From Hyphomicrobiales bacterium (GTDB taxonomy: Bacteria; Pseudomonadota; Alphaproteobacteria; Rhizobiales; Rhizobiaceae): a stretch of DNA of 64,000 bases. The stretch's first letter is position 1, and each line of letters starts with the position of its first letter. Location of the stretch: contig JAJFHV010000020.1 in NCBI GenBank assembly GCA_021775415.1, positions 1-64,000 of the forward strand. Reading direction: 5' to 3'. The position numbers were made by a program, and so were the translations under genes. Shown here piece after piece: positions 9,578 to 18,926 of this stretch. The notes under the pieces were generated by a model that did no database searches, was not told the origin of the DNA, and saw only the letters and a program-made list of their open reading frames with translations.

Positions 9578-10924
9578 ATGACCAAAAAATATTTCGGTAC
9601 GGATGGCATCAGGGGGAAAGCCAATAGTTTCCCAATGACAGCTGATGTCGCGATGAAAGTCGGGATGGCAGCTGGTATTGCGTTCAGGCGCGGCAATCAT
9701 CGCCACAGGGTGGTGATTGGCAAGGATACGCGGCTTTCCGGTTACATGATCGAAAACGCACTGGTTGCAGGTTTCACCGCAGCCGGCATGGACGTGTTTT
9801 TGCTTGGACCTGTTCCAACACCTGCTGTTGCAATGCTGACACGCTCAATGCGTTCCGACATTGGCGTCATGATTTCTGCCTCCCATAATGCCTATCAGGA
9901 CAATGGTCTTAAATTGTTTGGCCCGGATGGCTTCAAGCTTTCTGACAAAATCGAGGCAAATATCGAGGCGCTTATCCATGAGGATTTGAACACGAGACTT
10001 GCTTCAGCTGATGAGATTGGTCGGGCAACCCGGGTTGAAGGCGTAGATGCACGCTATATTGAATTCGCCAAGCGAACTCTGCCACGCGATCAATCGCTGG
10101 AAGGAATTCGCATTGTTGTCGATTGCGCAAATGGAGCCGGATACAAAGTCGCGCCTGAAGCACTTTGGGAACTTGGAGGAGAAGTTATACCCATCGGTGT
10201 CAATCCCAATGGTTTTAACATCAACCTTGATTGCGGTTCCACGGATACCGCTGAGCTTTGCCGCAAGGTGCATGAAACCCGTGCGGACATCGGTATAGCA
10301 CTCGACGGGGATGCGGACCGGGTGATCATCGCTGATGAAAACGGTAATATCATCGACGGCGACCAGATAATGGCTGTTGTCTCGGAATTCTGGAATAACA
10401 GATCCAAATTGTCCGGCGGCGGGGTTGTCGCAACGGTAATGTCCAATCTGGGTCTGGAACGATTTTTGAACGACAAGGGCCTTGAGCTTGCCCGCACCCA
10501 GGTTGGTGACAGGTATGTAGTCGAACATATGCGTTCGCATGGCTATAATCTGGGCGGAGAGCAATCTGGTCATATGATCATGTCTGATTTTGCGACAACC
10601 GGTGACGGGCTGGTCGCTGCACTACAGGTGTTGGCTGTCGTCCAGGCAACCAACAAGCCGGTCAGTGAAGTCTGCAAAAAATTTGAGCCGGTGCCGCAGT
10701 TTCTCAAAAATGTTCGCTACAAGTCCGGCAAGCCACTTGAGGAAAAGCAAGTGGTTGAAGCCATCAAGGAAGGTAAATCCAGACTTGGTGATACGGGTAG
10801 ACTGGTGATCCGTCCTTCGGGAACTGAACCGCTTATCCGGATTATGGCTGAAGGCGATGATGAGGTGCTGGTGCGCGCGGTGGTGAACGACATTGCCGGT
10901 ATTGTGAGCAACATCGCTGCCTGA
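9578..10924 (+). CDS. glmM: Phosphoglucosamine mutase GlmM
   Basis: Converts glucosamine-6-phosphate to glucosamine-1-phosphate for UDP-GlcNAc synthesis. The product of about 448 residues begins with the family start [11 protein letters not shown], has the phosphoserine loop [12 protein letters not shown] near residue 100, the metal site DGDADR near 240, the sugar-binding GGEQSGH, and the phosphate-binding [10 protein letters not shown] near the C-terminus. ATG at 9578 is chosen because it fits the family N-terminus; an in-frame TTG at 9539 would add 13 unconserved residues. A terminator follows. Confidence 0.96.
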   Translation: MTKKYFGTDGIRGKANSFPMTADVAMKVGMAAGIAFRRGNHRHRVVIGKDTRLSGYMIENALVAGFTAAGMDVFLLGPVPTPAVAMLTRSMRSDIGVMISASHNAYQDNGLKLFGPDGFKLSDKIEANIEALIHEDLNTRLASADEIGRATRVEGVDARYIEFAKRTLPRDQSLEGIRIVVDCANGAGYKVAPEALWELGGEVIPIGVNPNGFNINLDCGSTDTAELCRKVHETRADIGIALDGDADRVIIADENGNIIDGDQIMAVVSEFWNNRSKLSGGGVVATVMSNLGLERFLNDKGLELARTQVGDRYVVEHMRSHGYNLGGEQSGHMIMSDFATTGDGLVAALQVLAVVQATNKPVSEVCKKFEPVPQFLKNVRYKSGKPLEEKQVVEAIKEGKSRLGDTGRLVIRPSGTEPLIRIMAEGDDEVLVRAVVNDIAGIVSNIAA

Positions 10925-10960
10925 CAGCTTGCGTGAATTTCCCAAGTTTTTAATTTGAAG

Positions 10961-10986
10961 CGGCTCCGGAAGGGGCCGTTTTGTTA
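10961..10986 (+). terminator. Rho-independent terminator after glmM
   Basis: CGGCTCC-GGAA-GGGGCCG forms a 7-bp stem with one G-T pair and a GGAA tetraloop, followed by TTTTGTT. It lies 37 nt after the glmM stop. Confidence 0.85.
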
Positions 10987-11037
10987 TCGGTATCCCGTCC
11001 AAATCGTATTAAATATTTCATTTACCACTGCCCTTAA

Positions 11038-11068
11038 CCTTAACGATTACGGTTAAGGCACCTTTAAC
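11038..11068 (+). promoter_or_regulatory. CtrA-type box and dyad upstream of the first porin gene
   Basis: TTAA at 11053-11056, seven bases, then TTAAC at 11064-11068: an exact match to the CtrA consensus TTAA-N7-TTAAC. It overlaps a dyad CCTTAAC-N7-GTTAAGG at 11038-11058. The site is about 75-90 bp before the porin start. CtrA is encoded in this window and is known to affect outer-membrane protein genes in Brucella. Control here is inferred from the motif only. Confidence 0.6.
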
Positions 11069-11142
11069 CATTCTGCTGCATCATTCCGCCTATGGAAAAT
11101 TCAAAACGCGCCCGTGGGCGGTATTTAGGAAGGAAAGTTGTA

Positions 11143-12006
11143 ATGCGCAGCTTTAAAAATATTTCACTGGTTGCTGCGGCGCTGATGTCATCCACCATGA
11201 TGGTTCAGGCAGCTGATTTCAATCCACCGCCTGAATATATTCCACCAGAGGTTGTCGTTGAACATGCCGGTGGCTGGTATATCCGTGGCGATATCGGATA
11301 CGCTAAAATGAATATTGATGATGTGACCTACTTTCAGGGCGCATTACTGACCGGTGTTTTCGAACGGAATGACCTTGATACGACTTGGTCATTGCAGGGC
11401 GGTATTGGTTACCAGGTAACCGACTACATGCGTGTGGACGCAACCCTGAAATATTTCGGCTCATCCGACTTTACGGGTTCATCCGCACCGGCCGGTTCCG
11501 TTTGTAATGGAGCATTTCCGGGCAGCACCTGTGCCTTTACGGACAATGCTGAACTTGAATCAACCCTTGTGCTGATGGCCAATGCTTATTGGGACCTCGG
11601 CACGTATCACAGTTTCACACCCTATGTGGGCGCCGGTATTGGTGGTGCTCATGTGAAGTGGGGAGACTTGCTCAACGATCAGGTCTGTACCCCGGCTGAT
11701 CCTCTTTGTGATGCGACGGACTTTACTCATGCAGGAGAGTCTGGATGGCGATTTGCCTGGGCGCTTCATGCGGGTACGTCCTATGACATCAATTGCAAAC
11801 TGAAAGCAGATGCCGGTTACACGTTCACCCGAATTGAAGGTGGTCGCATGTTTGGTTCCGGTGTGCCGGTTGGCGGCGGTGCAGCTGTTGGCGGCAATGT
11901 TTTTGACGGCGGGATTGATGTTCACGAAGGACATGTTGGCCTGCGCTACGCGTTGGGTGGCTGTGCCGAGGCACCCGTTTATGACAATGAAATCGTCTAC
12001 AAATAA
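11143..12006 (+). CDS. Outer-membrane beta-barrel protein (RopB/Omp25 type)
   Basis: Small eight-stranded outer-membrane barrel of the family that includes rhizobial RopB and Brucella Omp25. The start at 11143 gives a clean signal peptide (ending MVQA|ADF) with AGGAAAG upstream; an in-frame ATG at 11092 would put 17 extra residues before it. The mature part has GGWYIRGDIGYAKM, repeated aromatic strands and an aromatic-rich C-terminal strand, with Cys pairs in extracellular loops. It is paralogous to the next gene: compare GWYIRGDIG with GWYLRGDIG. The CtrA-type box upstream suggests cell-cycle control. Confidence 0.85.
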   Translation: MRSFKNISLVAAALMSSTMMVQAADFNPPPEYIPPEVVVEHAGGWYIRGDIGYAKMNIDDVTYFQGALLTGVFERNDLDTTWSLQGGIGYQVTDYMRVDATLKYFGSSDFTGSSAPAGSVCNGAFPGSTCAFTDNAELESTLVLMANAYWDLGTYHSFTPYVGAGIGGAHVKWGDLLNDQVCTPADPLCDATDFTHAGESGWRFAWALHAGTSYDINCKLKADAGYTFTRIEGGRMFGSGVPVGGGAAVGGNVFDGGIDVHEGHVGLRYALGGCAEAPVYDNEIVYK

Positions 12007-12012
12007 GAGATT

Positions 12013-12040
12013 GGGAACGGGGTAACCCCCGTTTCCTTTT
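12013..12040 (+). terminator. Terminator after the first porin gene
   Basis: GGGAACGGGG and CCCCCGTTTCC pair around a TAA-containing loop with one bulged T, followed by TTTT. It lies just after the stop at 12006. Confidence 0.8.
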
Positions 12041-12106
12041 ACATCGACACCGGAAAATACACGAAATCAATCTGGTGAAATTAGCGTCCGTTCCCTGGGG
12101 GAAAAA

Positions 12107-12964
12107 ATGAACCGCACTGTATTAATTAGCGCAATTTTAGCTGCAGCCCTGGCCCAGACAACCAGTGTCTTTGCAGCCGATTATGAATCAGGCGTTGTCC
12201 GCGAAGGTCCTGAAAGTGCCTATACCCAAGTTGAATATGGCAGCGGCTGGTATCTGCGCGGTGACATAGGCCTCAGCTTCAGTCGCGACACCAATCTTTC
12301 CTATTCCACTGATTTTTCCCGGGACTATACCAGTCAGTCGACCCACTCGGAATACTCGGCGGGTGTCGGTTTTGGTTACATTTTCAATGATTTTCTGCGT
12401 GCTGATGCGACATTCGACGTCTTCTCCGGAGGTGAATGGTCAGGTGCCCGCACAGCAGCAACGTTACTTGATCCAACCGGATGTGGCGTAGGCCAAACGG
12501 GTAACTGTTTTTCCAATGACAGTGCAGAATTTGAAGTAACTGCCGCCAGTATAAACGGTTATGTAAGCCTTGGTCGCTGGGGCAAGTTATCTCCATATGC
12601 TGGTGCCGGACTTGGTGTTGCGCATGTGCAATGGAGCAATTACAGTTCAACACCGGTCTGCGAGCTCGACCCGGGTGAGACCTGTGCGCTTGGTGTGCAT
12701 TCAGGCAGTCTGGTCACTGAAACCTTTACCGGTCCAGCGGTCGCCTTTGCGACTGAAGAAAGCATCAATCTGGCGTATGCCCTGATGCTCGGGGTTGATT
12801 ATAAAATGTCCGAATATTGGACTGCCGATTTTGGTTACCGCTACACACACGTATCTGGTGATGTTGTGCTTTCGTCCACTGTAACCGGTTTACCTGGCGA
12901 TTCAGAATTTGACGGCCTTGATTTTCACGAAGTGCGGGCAGGCCTTCGCTACGAGGTTTGGTAA
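12107..12964 (+). CDS. Outer-membrane beta-barrel protein, second tandem copy
   Basis: Paralogue of the preceding gene. The 285-residue precursor has a signal peptide (ending SVFA|ADY), the strand motif GSGWYLRGDIGLSFS, internal repeats ending in aromatic residues, and the C-terminal strand HEVRAGLRYEVW with a terminal aromatic residue as recognised by the BAM machine. A GGGGG-containing ribosome site precedes the ATG. A terminator separates the two copies, so they are probably transcribed independently. The loop sequences differ strongly, which is expected for surface-exposed regions. Confidence 0.83.
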   Translation: MNRTVLISAILAAALAQTTSVFAADYESGVVREGPESAYTQVEYGSGWYLRGDIGLSFSRDTNLSYSTDFSRDYTSQSTHSEYSAGVGFGYIFNDFLRADATFDVFSGGEWSGARTAATLLDPTGCGVGQTGNCFSNDSAEFEVTAASINGYVSLGRWGKLSPYAGAGLGVAHVQWSNYSSTPVCELDPGETCALGVHSGSLVTETFTGPAVAFATEESINLAYALMLGVDYKMSEYWTADFGYRYTHVSGDVVLSSTVTGLPGDSEFDGLDFHEVRAGLRYEVW

Positions 12965-13006
12965 GCCTTGGTTCCAACTGCACCTCAAATCCTTTATGCT
13001 CTAAAT

Positions 13007-13948
13007 TTATCCAGCTGCTTTTTGCGCAATCCAAATGCCGCTCAAAACCAATGTGAGCGCTATGGCGTGGAACAGTTGAAACTGCTCGCCAAGAATAAGA
13101 ATTGCCAGCAGGGCGCCGAATATCGGTACCAGGTTCACAAACAATCCACCCAAATTTGAGCCGACCAGGTCCAGACCCCGAACCCAAAACAGTTGGGAGA
13201 TGATTGAGGGGAATACTCCGGTGTACAAAATTACTCCCAGGCCTTGCATGTCGGGCAGGATCATTTTCTGTGTTGCAGCTTCGTATGCGGTGAAGGGTAG
13301 CGAGGTTACAAAGGCTGATACTGCGAGTACGAAAATGAAGCCCAGCAGATGGATGTCCGGTTTGTTCCTCAAAAACACAGAGTAAATCCCGTAGGTCATC
13401 ATGCCGCAAATCATCAACACGTCACCGATGTTCAAGTTCTGCAATACCGCACCGCTGAATTTACCGCCGGTCGCAGTGACCAAAACACCGAGTAACGTCA
13501 GCATGTATCCGCCAATTCGTAACCAGGTGGTGCGTATTTGAAACAGGATAAAATTGAGCGCGAATACAAAGAGTGGCATCGAAGCCTGTTCGATTGCGAC
13601 ATTGATGGCGCTGGTATAATTGAGCGCCAGATACATCAAATTATTAAAGATTGCGAAGCCGGTCGCGCCAAACAGAAAGAGATATGGCAGTGTACGCCGA
13701 ATTGTTGGCCAGTCCTTGCGCAGGTGGGGAAGGGCAAACGGAAACAGCACTATACAAGCTGTAAGCCAGCGAAATGTGGTTAGTGTGAAGGGTGAGATAT
13801 GACCTACTGCCAGCTTTCCGGCAACTGCATTACCCCCCCAAAAAAGGGCGGTTATTGTCAAAAGCAGGTAGGGATTTGCCAGGAACCGGGTGTGCAGGTG
13901 CCTATCTCCGTTGCTGACCAGTTTCGAACCTGTCCACACCAGATTCAT
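13007..13948 (-). CDS. EamA/DMT-family exporter
   Basis: Integral membrane protein of the drug/metabolite transporter superfamily, usually exporting amino acids or related metabolites. The 313-residue product shows about ten hydrophobic helices in two repeated EamA domains (about 27-155 and 170-305), with NPYLLLTITALFWGGNAVAGK at the first helix, typical of the family. The substrate cannot be read from sequence. It converges on the porin gene and diverges from purA. A second, unrelated-looking DMT gene lies at 20652. Confidence 0.85.
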   Translation of the reverse strand: MNLVWTGSKLVSNGDRHLHTRFLANPYLLLTITALFWGGNAVAGKLAVGHISPFTLTTFRWLTACIVLFPFALPHLRKDWPTIRRTLPYLFLFGATGFAIFNNLMYLALNYTSAINVAIEQASMPLFVFALNFILFQIRTTWLRIGGYMLTLLGVLVTATGGKFSGAVLQNLNIGDVLMICGMMTYGIYSVFLRNKPDIHLLGFIFVLAVSAFVTSLPFTAYEAATQKMILPDMQGLGVILYTGVFPSIISQLFWVRGLDLVGSNLGGLFVNLVPIFGALLAILILGEQFQLFHAIALTLVLSGIWIAQKAAG

Positions 13949-14118
13949 CAGTCTTAGACCTGATGCTTGATGTATGCGGTCATTTCATACTAATAACAAC
14001 CGCAATCTGGAAATGTCCGTAACCGGATACTCCCTCATAATTGCTTTAAGGCCGGTTCGTGAATCTGGTTTCGCGGTCCAGTATCTTGTTGTCTTGTTGG
14101 AAATGGAGCAATCCCGAA

Positions 14119-15417
14119 ATGACAAATGTGGCGGTGGTTGGTTCCCAGTGGGGAGACGAAGGCAAAGGCAAGATCGTCGATTGGCTGTCCGAACGGGCAG
14201 ACATTGTAGTTCGTTTTCAAGGTGGCCATAACGCAGGTCATACGCTGGTAATCGATGGTATCAGCTACAAATTGAGCCTGTTGCCTTCTGGTGTTGTGCG
14301 CAAAGGCAAGCTTGCCATCATTGGAAACGGAGTGGTGATTGATCCACATGCGCTTCTGGCAGAGATTGAACGTCTGGGAGAGCAGGGAGTTAAAGTCACC
14401 CACGAGAATTTGCGTATCGCGGACAATGCGACACTCATTCTTTCGCTGCACCGGGAGCTGGATGCTATTCGTGAAGATGCAGCATCAAACAGTGGTACCA
14501 AGATTGGCACAACGCGACGTGGTATTGGACCGGCATACGAAGACAAAGTGGGACGCCGGGCAATCCGGGTGCTTGATCTGGCCAATCTGGAAACCCTTCC
14601 TCAAAAAATCGACAGAATTTTAACGCACCACAACGCGCTTAGGCGCGGGCTTGATCAGCCTGAAATTGAGTTTGATACAATCCTTCAGGAGCTTACAGAA
14701 GTTGCTGAGCGCATCGTACCGTTCAGTGAACCCGTGTGGCGGCTTCTCGATAAGGAAAAACGCAAGGGTTCCCGGATTCTGTTTGAAGGTGCGCAGGGAA
14801 CGATGCTCGACATTGACCATGGTACGTATCCGTTTGTAACATCTTCAAACACCGTGGCAGGTCAGGCAGCAGCAGGGTCTGGCATCGGGCCTGGTTCGGT
14901 TGGGTACATTCTTGGTATCACCAAAGCCTACACAACCCGTGTGGGTGAGGGGCCTTTCCCGACGGAACAGGATAATGAAGTCGGTAATTTTCTTGGTGAA
15001 CGAGGCCATGAATTTGGCACGGTTACGGGGCGCAAACGGCGTTGTGGCTGGTTTGATGCAACCATGGTCCGCCAGGCTGTTGCGACAAACGGCATTACGG
15101 GCATTGCCCTTACCAAGCTGGATGTGCTCGATGGACTTGAAGAAATCAAGATATGTACCGGCTATATGCTGGATGGTGAAAAAATTGATTACCTGCCTGC
15201 CAGTCAGGGGCGCCAGGCGCGGGTTGAACCGATTTATGAAACACTGGAAGGTTGGAAAGACACCACGGTGGGAGCGCGAACCTGGAATGAACTGCCTGCA
15301 CAGGCGGTAAAATATGTGCGCCATGTGGAAGAATTGATTGGTGCACCAGTAGCTCTACTTTCAACCAGTCCCGAGCGGGATGACACCATACTTGTCCATG
15401 ACCCATTTCAAGACTAG
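14119..15417 (+). CDS. purA: Adenylosuccinate synthetase PurA
   Basis: Catalyses GTP-dependent condensation of IMP and aspartate to adenylosuccinate. The 432-residue product starts [20 protein letters not shown] with the GTP-binding P-loop GDEGKGK, continues with GGHNAGHT, the IMP-binding [13 protein letters not shown] and the C-terminal [10 protein letters not shown] and [11 protein letters not shown] motifs. ATG at 14119 fits the family start and has GGAG 10 nt upstream; in-frame codons further upstream are not conserved. An unknown membrane protein gene follows after 48 nt. Confidence 0.97.
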   Translation: MTNVAVVGSQWGDEGKGKIVDWLSERADIVVRFQGGHNAGHTLVIDGISYKLSLLPSGVVRKGKLAIIGNGVVIDPHALLAEIERLGEQGVKVTHENLRIADNATLILSLHRELDAIREDAASNSGTKIGTTRRGIGPAYEDKVGRRAIRVLDLANLETLPQKIDRILTHHNALRRGLDQPEIEFDTILQELTEVAERIVPFSEPVWRLLDKEKRKGSRILFEGAQGTMLDIDHGTYPFVTSSNTVAGQAAAGSGIGPGSVGYILGITKAYTTRVGEGPFPTEQDNEVGNFLGERGHEFGTVTGRKRRCGWFDATMVRQAVATNGITGIALTKLDVLDGLEEIKICTGYMLDGEKIDYLPASQGRQARVEPIYETLEGWKDTTVGARTWNELPAQAVKYVRHVEELIGAPVALLSTSPERDDTILVHDPFQD

Positions 15418-15465
15418 GGTCAGGTTTCCGCGAAGTAACCGGGGTTAAAAAATAGCGACAAAAAC

Positions 15466-17214
15466 ATGGCTGATTACTATTCAATTTTAAGCAAGACCAT
15501 TTCAGGTCTAGCCAACAACTCCGGCGAAATTCGCGGCATGGTTTATAACAAAGCCAGGGCTGCGATAGAAAAACAACTGCGGGCGATGCACCCAACGCCA
15601 AGTGATGCGGCAATTGCTGGCCAGATGAAGCAGCTGGAAAACGCCATTACCAAACTTGAAGCGGAAAACGGTGTCGCAACAGATCAGCGCACTCCAGAGC
15701 CTGTCGTTGAACAGGCGGCTGCAGATCCTAAACCTGCCGGAGAAACAGAACCCCAGCCTACACAAGAGGCTGTCTCTCAACCCGTGACAGAAACCAATAC
15801 AGTGCCTGCTGCGGAAACCACAGTGGCGCCGGAGCCTGTAGTCGCAGCAGAGCCCCTCGAGACTGTTTCGGCAACGCCGGCTGAGGAACCCGATGCGCCG
15901 GAAGGCCATGTCGCGTCCGGTAGTGATGTTGTGGCCGCTACTGCTGGTGAGACAGTCCAGGAGCCCGCTGCACTTGAGCCTGAGATGCCGGCATCTGAAG
16001 ACACTGTATCATCGCCCTCTGTGGATGGCCCGTCTGTGACTGTTGAAAATACACCGCAAGCCGAACAACCAGCCATGCCCGAGGCGCCGCCATCGGTCGT
16101 TGAACTTGACCCCGAACCGCGACCTGGAGACAAACGGGACATTCAACAGCAACGGCCAGCCGGAAGTTCCGGTGGAGGGGCACTTTTTATTGGCAGGCTG
16201 CTTCCGTATGTCCTGGTGCTGTTGGTGCTGGGTGGTGGTGCATACGCGCTTTGGCTCAACAAGGATGCGCTGATACAGGCATTTGATAATTTTTCCAAGC
16301 AGGAGGAAGTAGTCTCGGTGGCCGAACCTGTGAGTGAAAACGATAGCCAGGAAAGTCAAACTTCTACTGAACAGGAAGCTGAAGTTGCAGTTGTCGAACC
16401 GGAACCTGAAGTTGTCGTTGTCGAGCCGGAAGCACCTGCCGATAGCGATCAAGGCGAGGTTAAGGAAGCCGTGCGGCTTGGTGAAAATGGAGAAGACGTT
16501 GTAGCAGATCCGGTTGAGCCGGATACGGTTAGTGGTCAGACTGAAGTACCGCTGGTGTTGGATCCTGCGCCTGAGACATCTGAACCAGCCGGTGAGGTTG
16601 AACCGGTGGCTGAGCCAAATCAGAGTGAGGAAAACGTTGCAACAGAAACTGCAGAAATAGTCACACCGGCAGTTGGTGAGAGAGCGTATCTTTACGAGGA
16701 GGGTGGCACCAGTGAAGGCGCTGCGCGCAGTAATGCATCGGTTGTGTGGTCGCTTGGTTCTGAAAGTCCGCAAGAAGGTTTACTGGAAGAAGCTGTCATC
16801 ATCGCTCAACTTGAAGTGCCGGAAAAGGCGCTGTCGATGAACCTCAAAATTAAGCGGAATACCGATGAAGCATTGTCGGCCAGCCATATAATTGAACTGA
16901 TTTTCACATCACCTGAGGGTTTTGTTGGTGGCTCGATCGATAATGTTGCGCGGTTTGTCATGAAAGCCACGGAGCAAGCCCGTGGGGAAGGGCTGATTGC
17001 CGTGCCGGTCCGTATTGATGCAGGATTTTTCCTGATCGCATTAAACAACCTTCAACAGGCTGTTGATACCAACACCAATCTGCTGCTTCAATCGGGGTGG
17101 ATCGACATCCCTCTCGGTTACGCCAGTGGCCGACGTGCACTGGTCACCTTCGAAAAGGGTGATCGGGGCGAACAGGTGTTCAAAGATGCCTTCGAGGACT
17201 GGAAAAACCGGTGA
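15466..17214 (+). CDS. Large acidic single-span membrane protein next to purA
   Basis: Not identified by function. The 582-residue protein starts with a short conserved-looking cytoplasmic segment (ADYYSILSKTISGLAN; EKQLRAMHP) of about 70 residues, then an extremely Pro/Glu/Ala-rich linker (about 75-225), one transmembrane helix (about 240-262), a second acidic linker, and a compact C-terminal domain from about residue 405. Proteins of this layout follow purA in other Rhizobiales, where some carry misleading names based on low complexity. The low-complexity codons generate long antisense open frames that are not genes. Possibly envelope-associated. Confidence 0.8.
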   Translation: MADYYSILSKTISGLANNSGEIRGMVYNKARAAIEKQLRAMHPTPSDAAIAGQMKQLENAITKLEAENGVATDQRTPEPVVEQAAADPKPAGETEPQPTQEAVSQPVTETNTVPAAETTVAPEPVVAAEPLETVSATPAEEPDAPEGHVASGSDVVAATAGETVQEPAALEPEMPASEDTVSSPSVDGPSVTVENTPQAEQPAMPEAPPSVVELDPEPRPGDKRDIQQQRPAGSSGGGALFIGRLLPYVLVLLVLGGGAYALWLNKDALIQAFDNFSKQEEVVSVAEPVSENDSQESQTSTEQEAEVAVVEPEPEVVVVEPEAPADSDQGEVKEAVRLGENGEDVVADPVEPDTVSGQTEVPLVLDPAPETSEPAGEVEPVAEPNQSEENVATETAEIVTPAVGERAYLYEEGGTSEGAARSNASVVWSLGSESPQEGLLEEAVIIAQLEVPEKALSMNLKIKRNTDEALSASHIIELIFTSPEGFVGGSIDNVARFVMKATEQARGEGLIAVPVRIDAGFFLIALNNLQQAVDTNTNLLLQSGWIDIPLGYASGRRALVTFEKGDRGEQVFKDAFEDWKNR

Positions 17215-17415
17215 GCGAATTGATAGGTATTCTGCAGGTGATTGACAGACGATAGTCGAACACCTATCTAGCGGGCTGGGAAAGGCCCCTGCCGCTCGCT
17301 GGCAAACCACGGTGAAGTCCTTAAACAACTCATCATCCAACTTCAATTGTATGCGGTTTGATGGCAATGCGAGCACCATTTTCTTTCCGCATCCAAACAT
17401 TGAATGAGGTTTGTG

Positions 17416-17856
17416 ATGACTGGATTATCTCTACTACCAGCTATTGAAGCATTGAAGGCGCAGGCGAAGCGTCTGCGTGCTGCGCTTGATAGTGATGGCA
17501 CGGCGATTGGACATAGCCGGTCGCTGGAATTGCTGGCGCATCAACATGGGTACAAGGACTGGAACACATTGCACGCGGCAGTTGGCAATCGGCCATTGGC
17601 CTGTCCAGTGGTGCCCGGGCAGAGGGTAAGCGGTCAATATCTTGGCCAATCCTTTGACGGTGAGGTCTTGAGTGTTCAAAACCTTGTGTCGCCGGGCAGG
17701 TTTCGTGTGACGTTGCTGTTTGACGAGCCCGTGGATGTCGTTACCTTTGACAGCTTTTCTGCATTTAGAAAGCGGGTATCCTGTTCCATTGGAACTGCGG
17801 GCTTTACGACCGAGAAGACATCGAACGGTCAACCTCAGTTGCGCCTGGACCTATAA
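17416..17856 (+). CDS. Glyoxalase-related small protein
   Basis: Product of about 146 residues with the segment AKRLRAALDSDGTAIGHSRS followed by LELLAHQHGYKDWNTLHAA, the pattern of the glyoxalase-related domain found alone or fused to glyoxalase superfamily proteins. A C-terminal part of about 80 residues resembles the extension usual in this family. The catalytic role is unknown. ATG at 17416 is preceded by TGAGGT at good spacing and is preferred to the ATG four codons earlier. It stands alone between the purA-linked gene and the TPP riboswitch. Confidence 0.65.
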   Translation: MTGLSLLPAIEALKAQAKRLRAALDSDGTAIGHSRSLELLAHQHGYKDWNTLHAAVGNRPLACPVVPGQRVSGQYLGQSFDGEVLSVQNLVSPGRFRVTLLFDEPVDVVTFDSFSAFRKRVSCSIGTAGFTTEKTSNGQPQLRLDL

Positions 17857-17913
17857 GTGACGGATATCTGGCCTTGTCACCGGATTGAGGACGGTTTAAG
17901 AACGCAAAATATC

Positions 17914-18062
17914 CTCCAGGGGGTGTCCAGAGTGTGGACTGAGATGGCGAAAGCCGAACCCCTGATTACCAGGAACCAGAGGCCAGCAGGCTAAAGGTTC
18001 CGGCGCTTGAATGTGCAGGTGATCTGGAACCTGATCTGGTTTATGCCAGCGTAGGGATGGAG
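17914..18062 (+). promoter_or_regulatory. TPP riboswitch (THI element)
   Basis: Both conserved halves of the thiamin pyrophosphate aptamer are visible: GGGGTGTCC then GGACTGAGATGG and CCGAACCCCTGA in the 5' part, and GAACCTGATCTGG then TTATGCCAGCGTAGGGA in the 3' part. CTCCA at 17914-17918 pairs with TGGAG at 18058-18062 as P1. The P3 arm is long, giving about 149 nt. A TGGGGAA-T-TTCCCCA hairpin follows at 18065-18079, before the permease ribosome site. There is no T-run, so control of translation is more likely than termination. It should repress the downstream uptake genes when TPP is abundant. Confidence 0.93.
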
Positions 18063-18133
18063 ACTGGGGAATTTCCCCAAACTTCGACCGGATTACCGAT
18101 GTTCATGTGCCATTCAACGGAAACGTTTTTGAA

Positions 18134-18910
18134 ATGGCAGAACCAACCTCCAGAGCACAATTCCTCAATGGTGTGATCAGTGTTGTGGTAGTTGTCGCGT
18201 TGCTCATTTTGATCTGGAAAATTGCGATTATCGTGTTCCAGCCCGCAAGTTTTCTGGTGCCTGCACCGGAAGCGGTGTGGGAGGCATTGGTAACCAAGCA
18301 GCATTATTTGTTTTCCAACGCAATGATCACCTTTTTGGAAATGGTGCTCGGGCTCTTTGCCGGTGCGGTATCCGGTATTCTGGTTGCGTTGGTGCTGGCC
18401 CAGTCTCGATTTCTGGATCGGTTTCTTACCCCTGTGGTGGTTACCAGCCAAACCTTGCCGGTGTTTGCCATTGCACCCTTGCTGGTCATCTGGTTTGGCC
18501 TCGGCATGGGATCAAAAGTTGTCATGGCATCGCTGATTATCTTCTTTCCCATCGTGTCGGCATTTTATGACGGATTGAAATCCACCCCGCAGACCTGGCT
18601 TGACCTTGCCCGGACATGGCGGGCAAGCCGTTTGCAGACGTTGCTGCATTTTCGTGTTCCGGCGGCTCTGCCTTCGCTCGGTTCCGGTTTGAAAATTGCC
18701 GCTACCATCGCACCGATCGGTGCAGTGGTTGGCGAATGGGCAGGTGCATCGGGCGGACTTGGGTTCGTAATGCTTCAAGCCAATGCGAGAATTGAGACAG
18801 ATGTGGTGTTTGCCGCCATTCTCATGCTCGCGGTTTCCGCCGTGTTTCTAAGATTTTGTGTTTCGTTTGCCGTGGACCGTTTGGTGTTCTGGTCAGGTAA
18901 ATCCATCTAA
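18134..18910 (+). CDS. ABC transporter permease, thiamin-precursor uptake (ThiX-like)
   Basis: Inner-membrane permease of the nitrate/sulfonate/taurine class. The product of about 258 residues has about six helices and the cytoplasmic-loop motif region WRASRLQTLLHFRVPAALPS, with GASGGLGFVM following, typical of this ABC permease family. ATG at 18134 lies after CGGAAACG; an upstream GTG at 18107 is possible. The TPP riboswitch just upstream and the ThiY-like binding protein 16 nt downstream point to uptake of the HMP pyrimidine or a related thiamin precursor. No ATPase gene accompanies it here. Confidence 0.88.
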   Translation: MAEPTSRAQFLNGVISVVVVVALLILIWKIAIIVFQPASFLVPAPEAVWEALVTKQHYLFSNAMITFLEMVLGLFAGAVSGILVALVLAQSRFLDRFLTPVVVTSQTLPVFAIAPLLVIWFGLGMGSKVVMASLIIFFPIVSAFYDGLKSTPQTWLDLARTWRASRLQTLLHFRVPAALPSLGSGLKIAATIAPIGAVVGEWAGASGGLGFVMLQANARIETDVVFAAILMLAVSAVFLRFCVSFAVDRLVFWSGKSI

Positions 18911-18926
18911 CGCCAAGGAGTTTTTA

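Noticed and set aside
17041-17400. A 119-codon minus-strand open frame
   Set aside because: It is mostly antisense to the purA-linked gene, with no recognisable domain or start signal.
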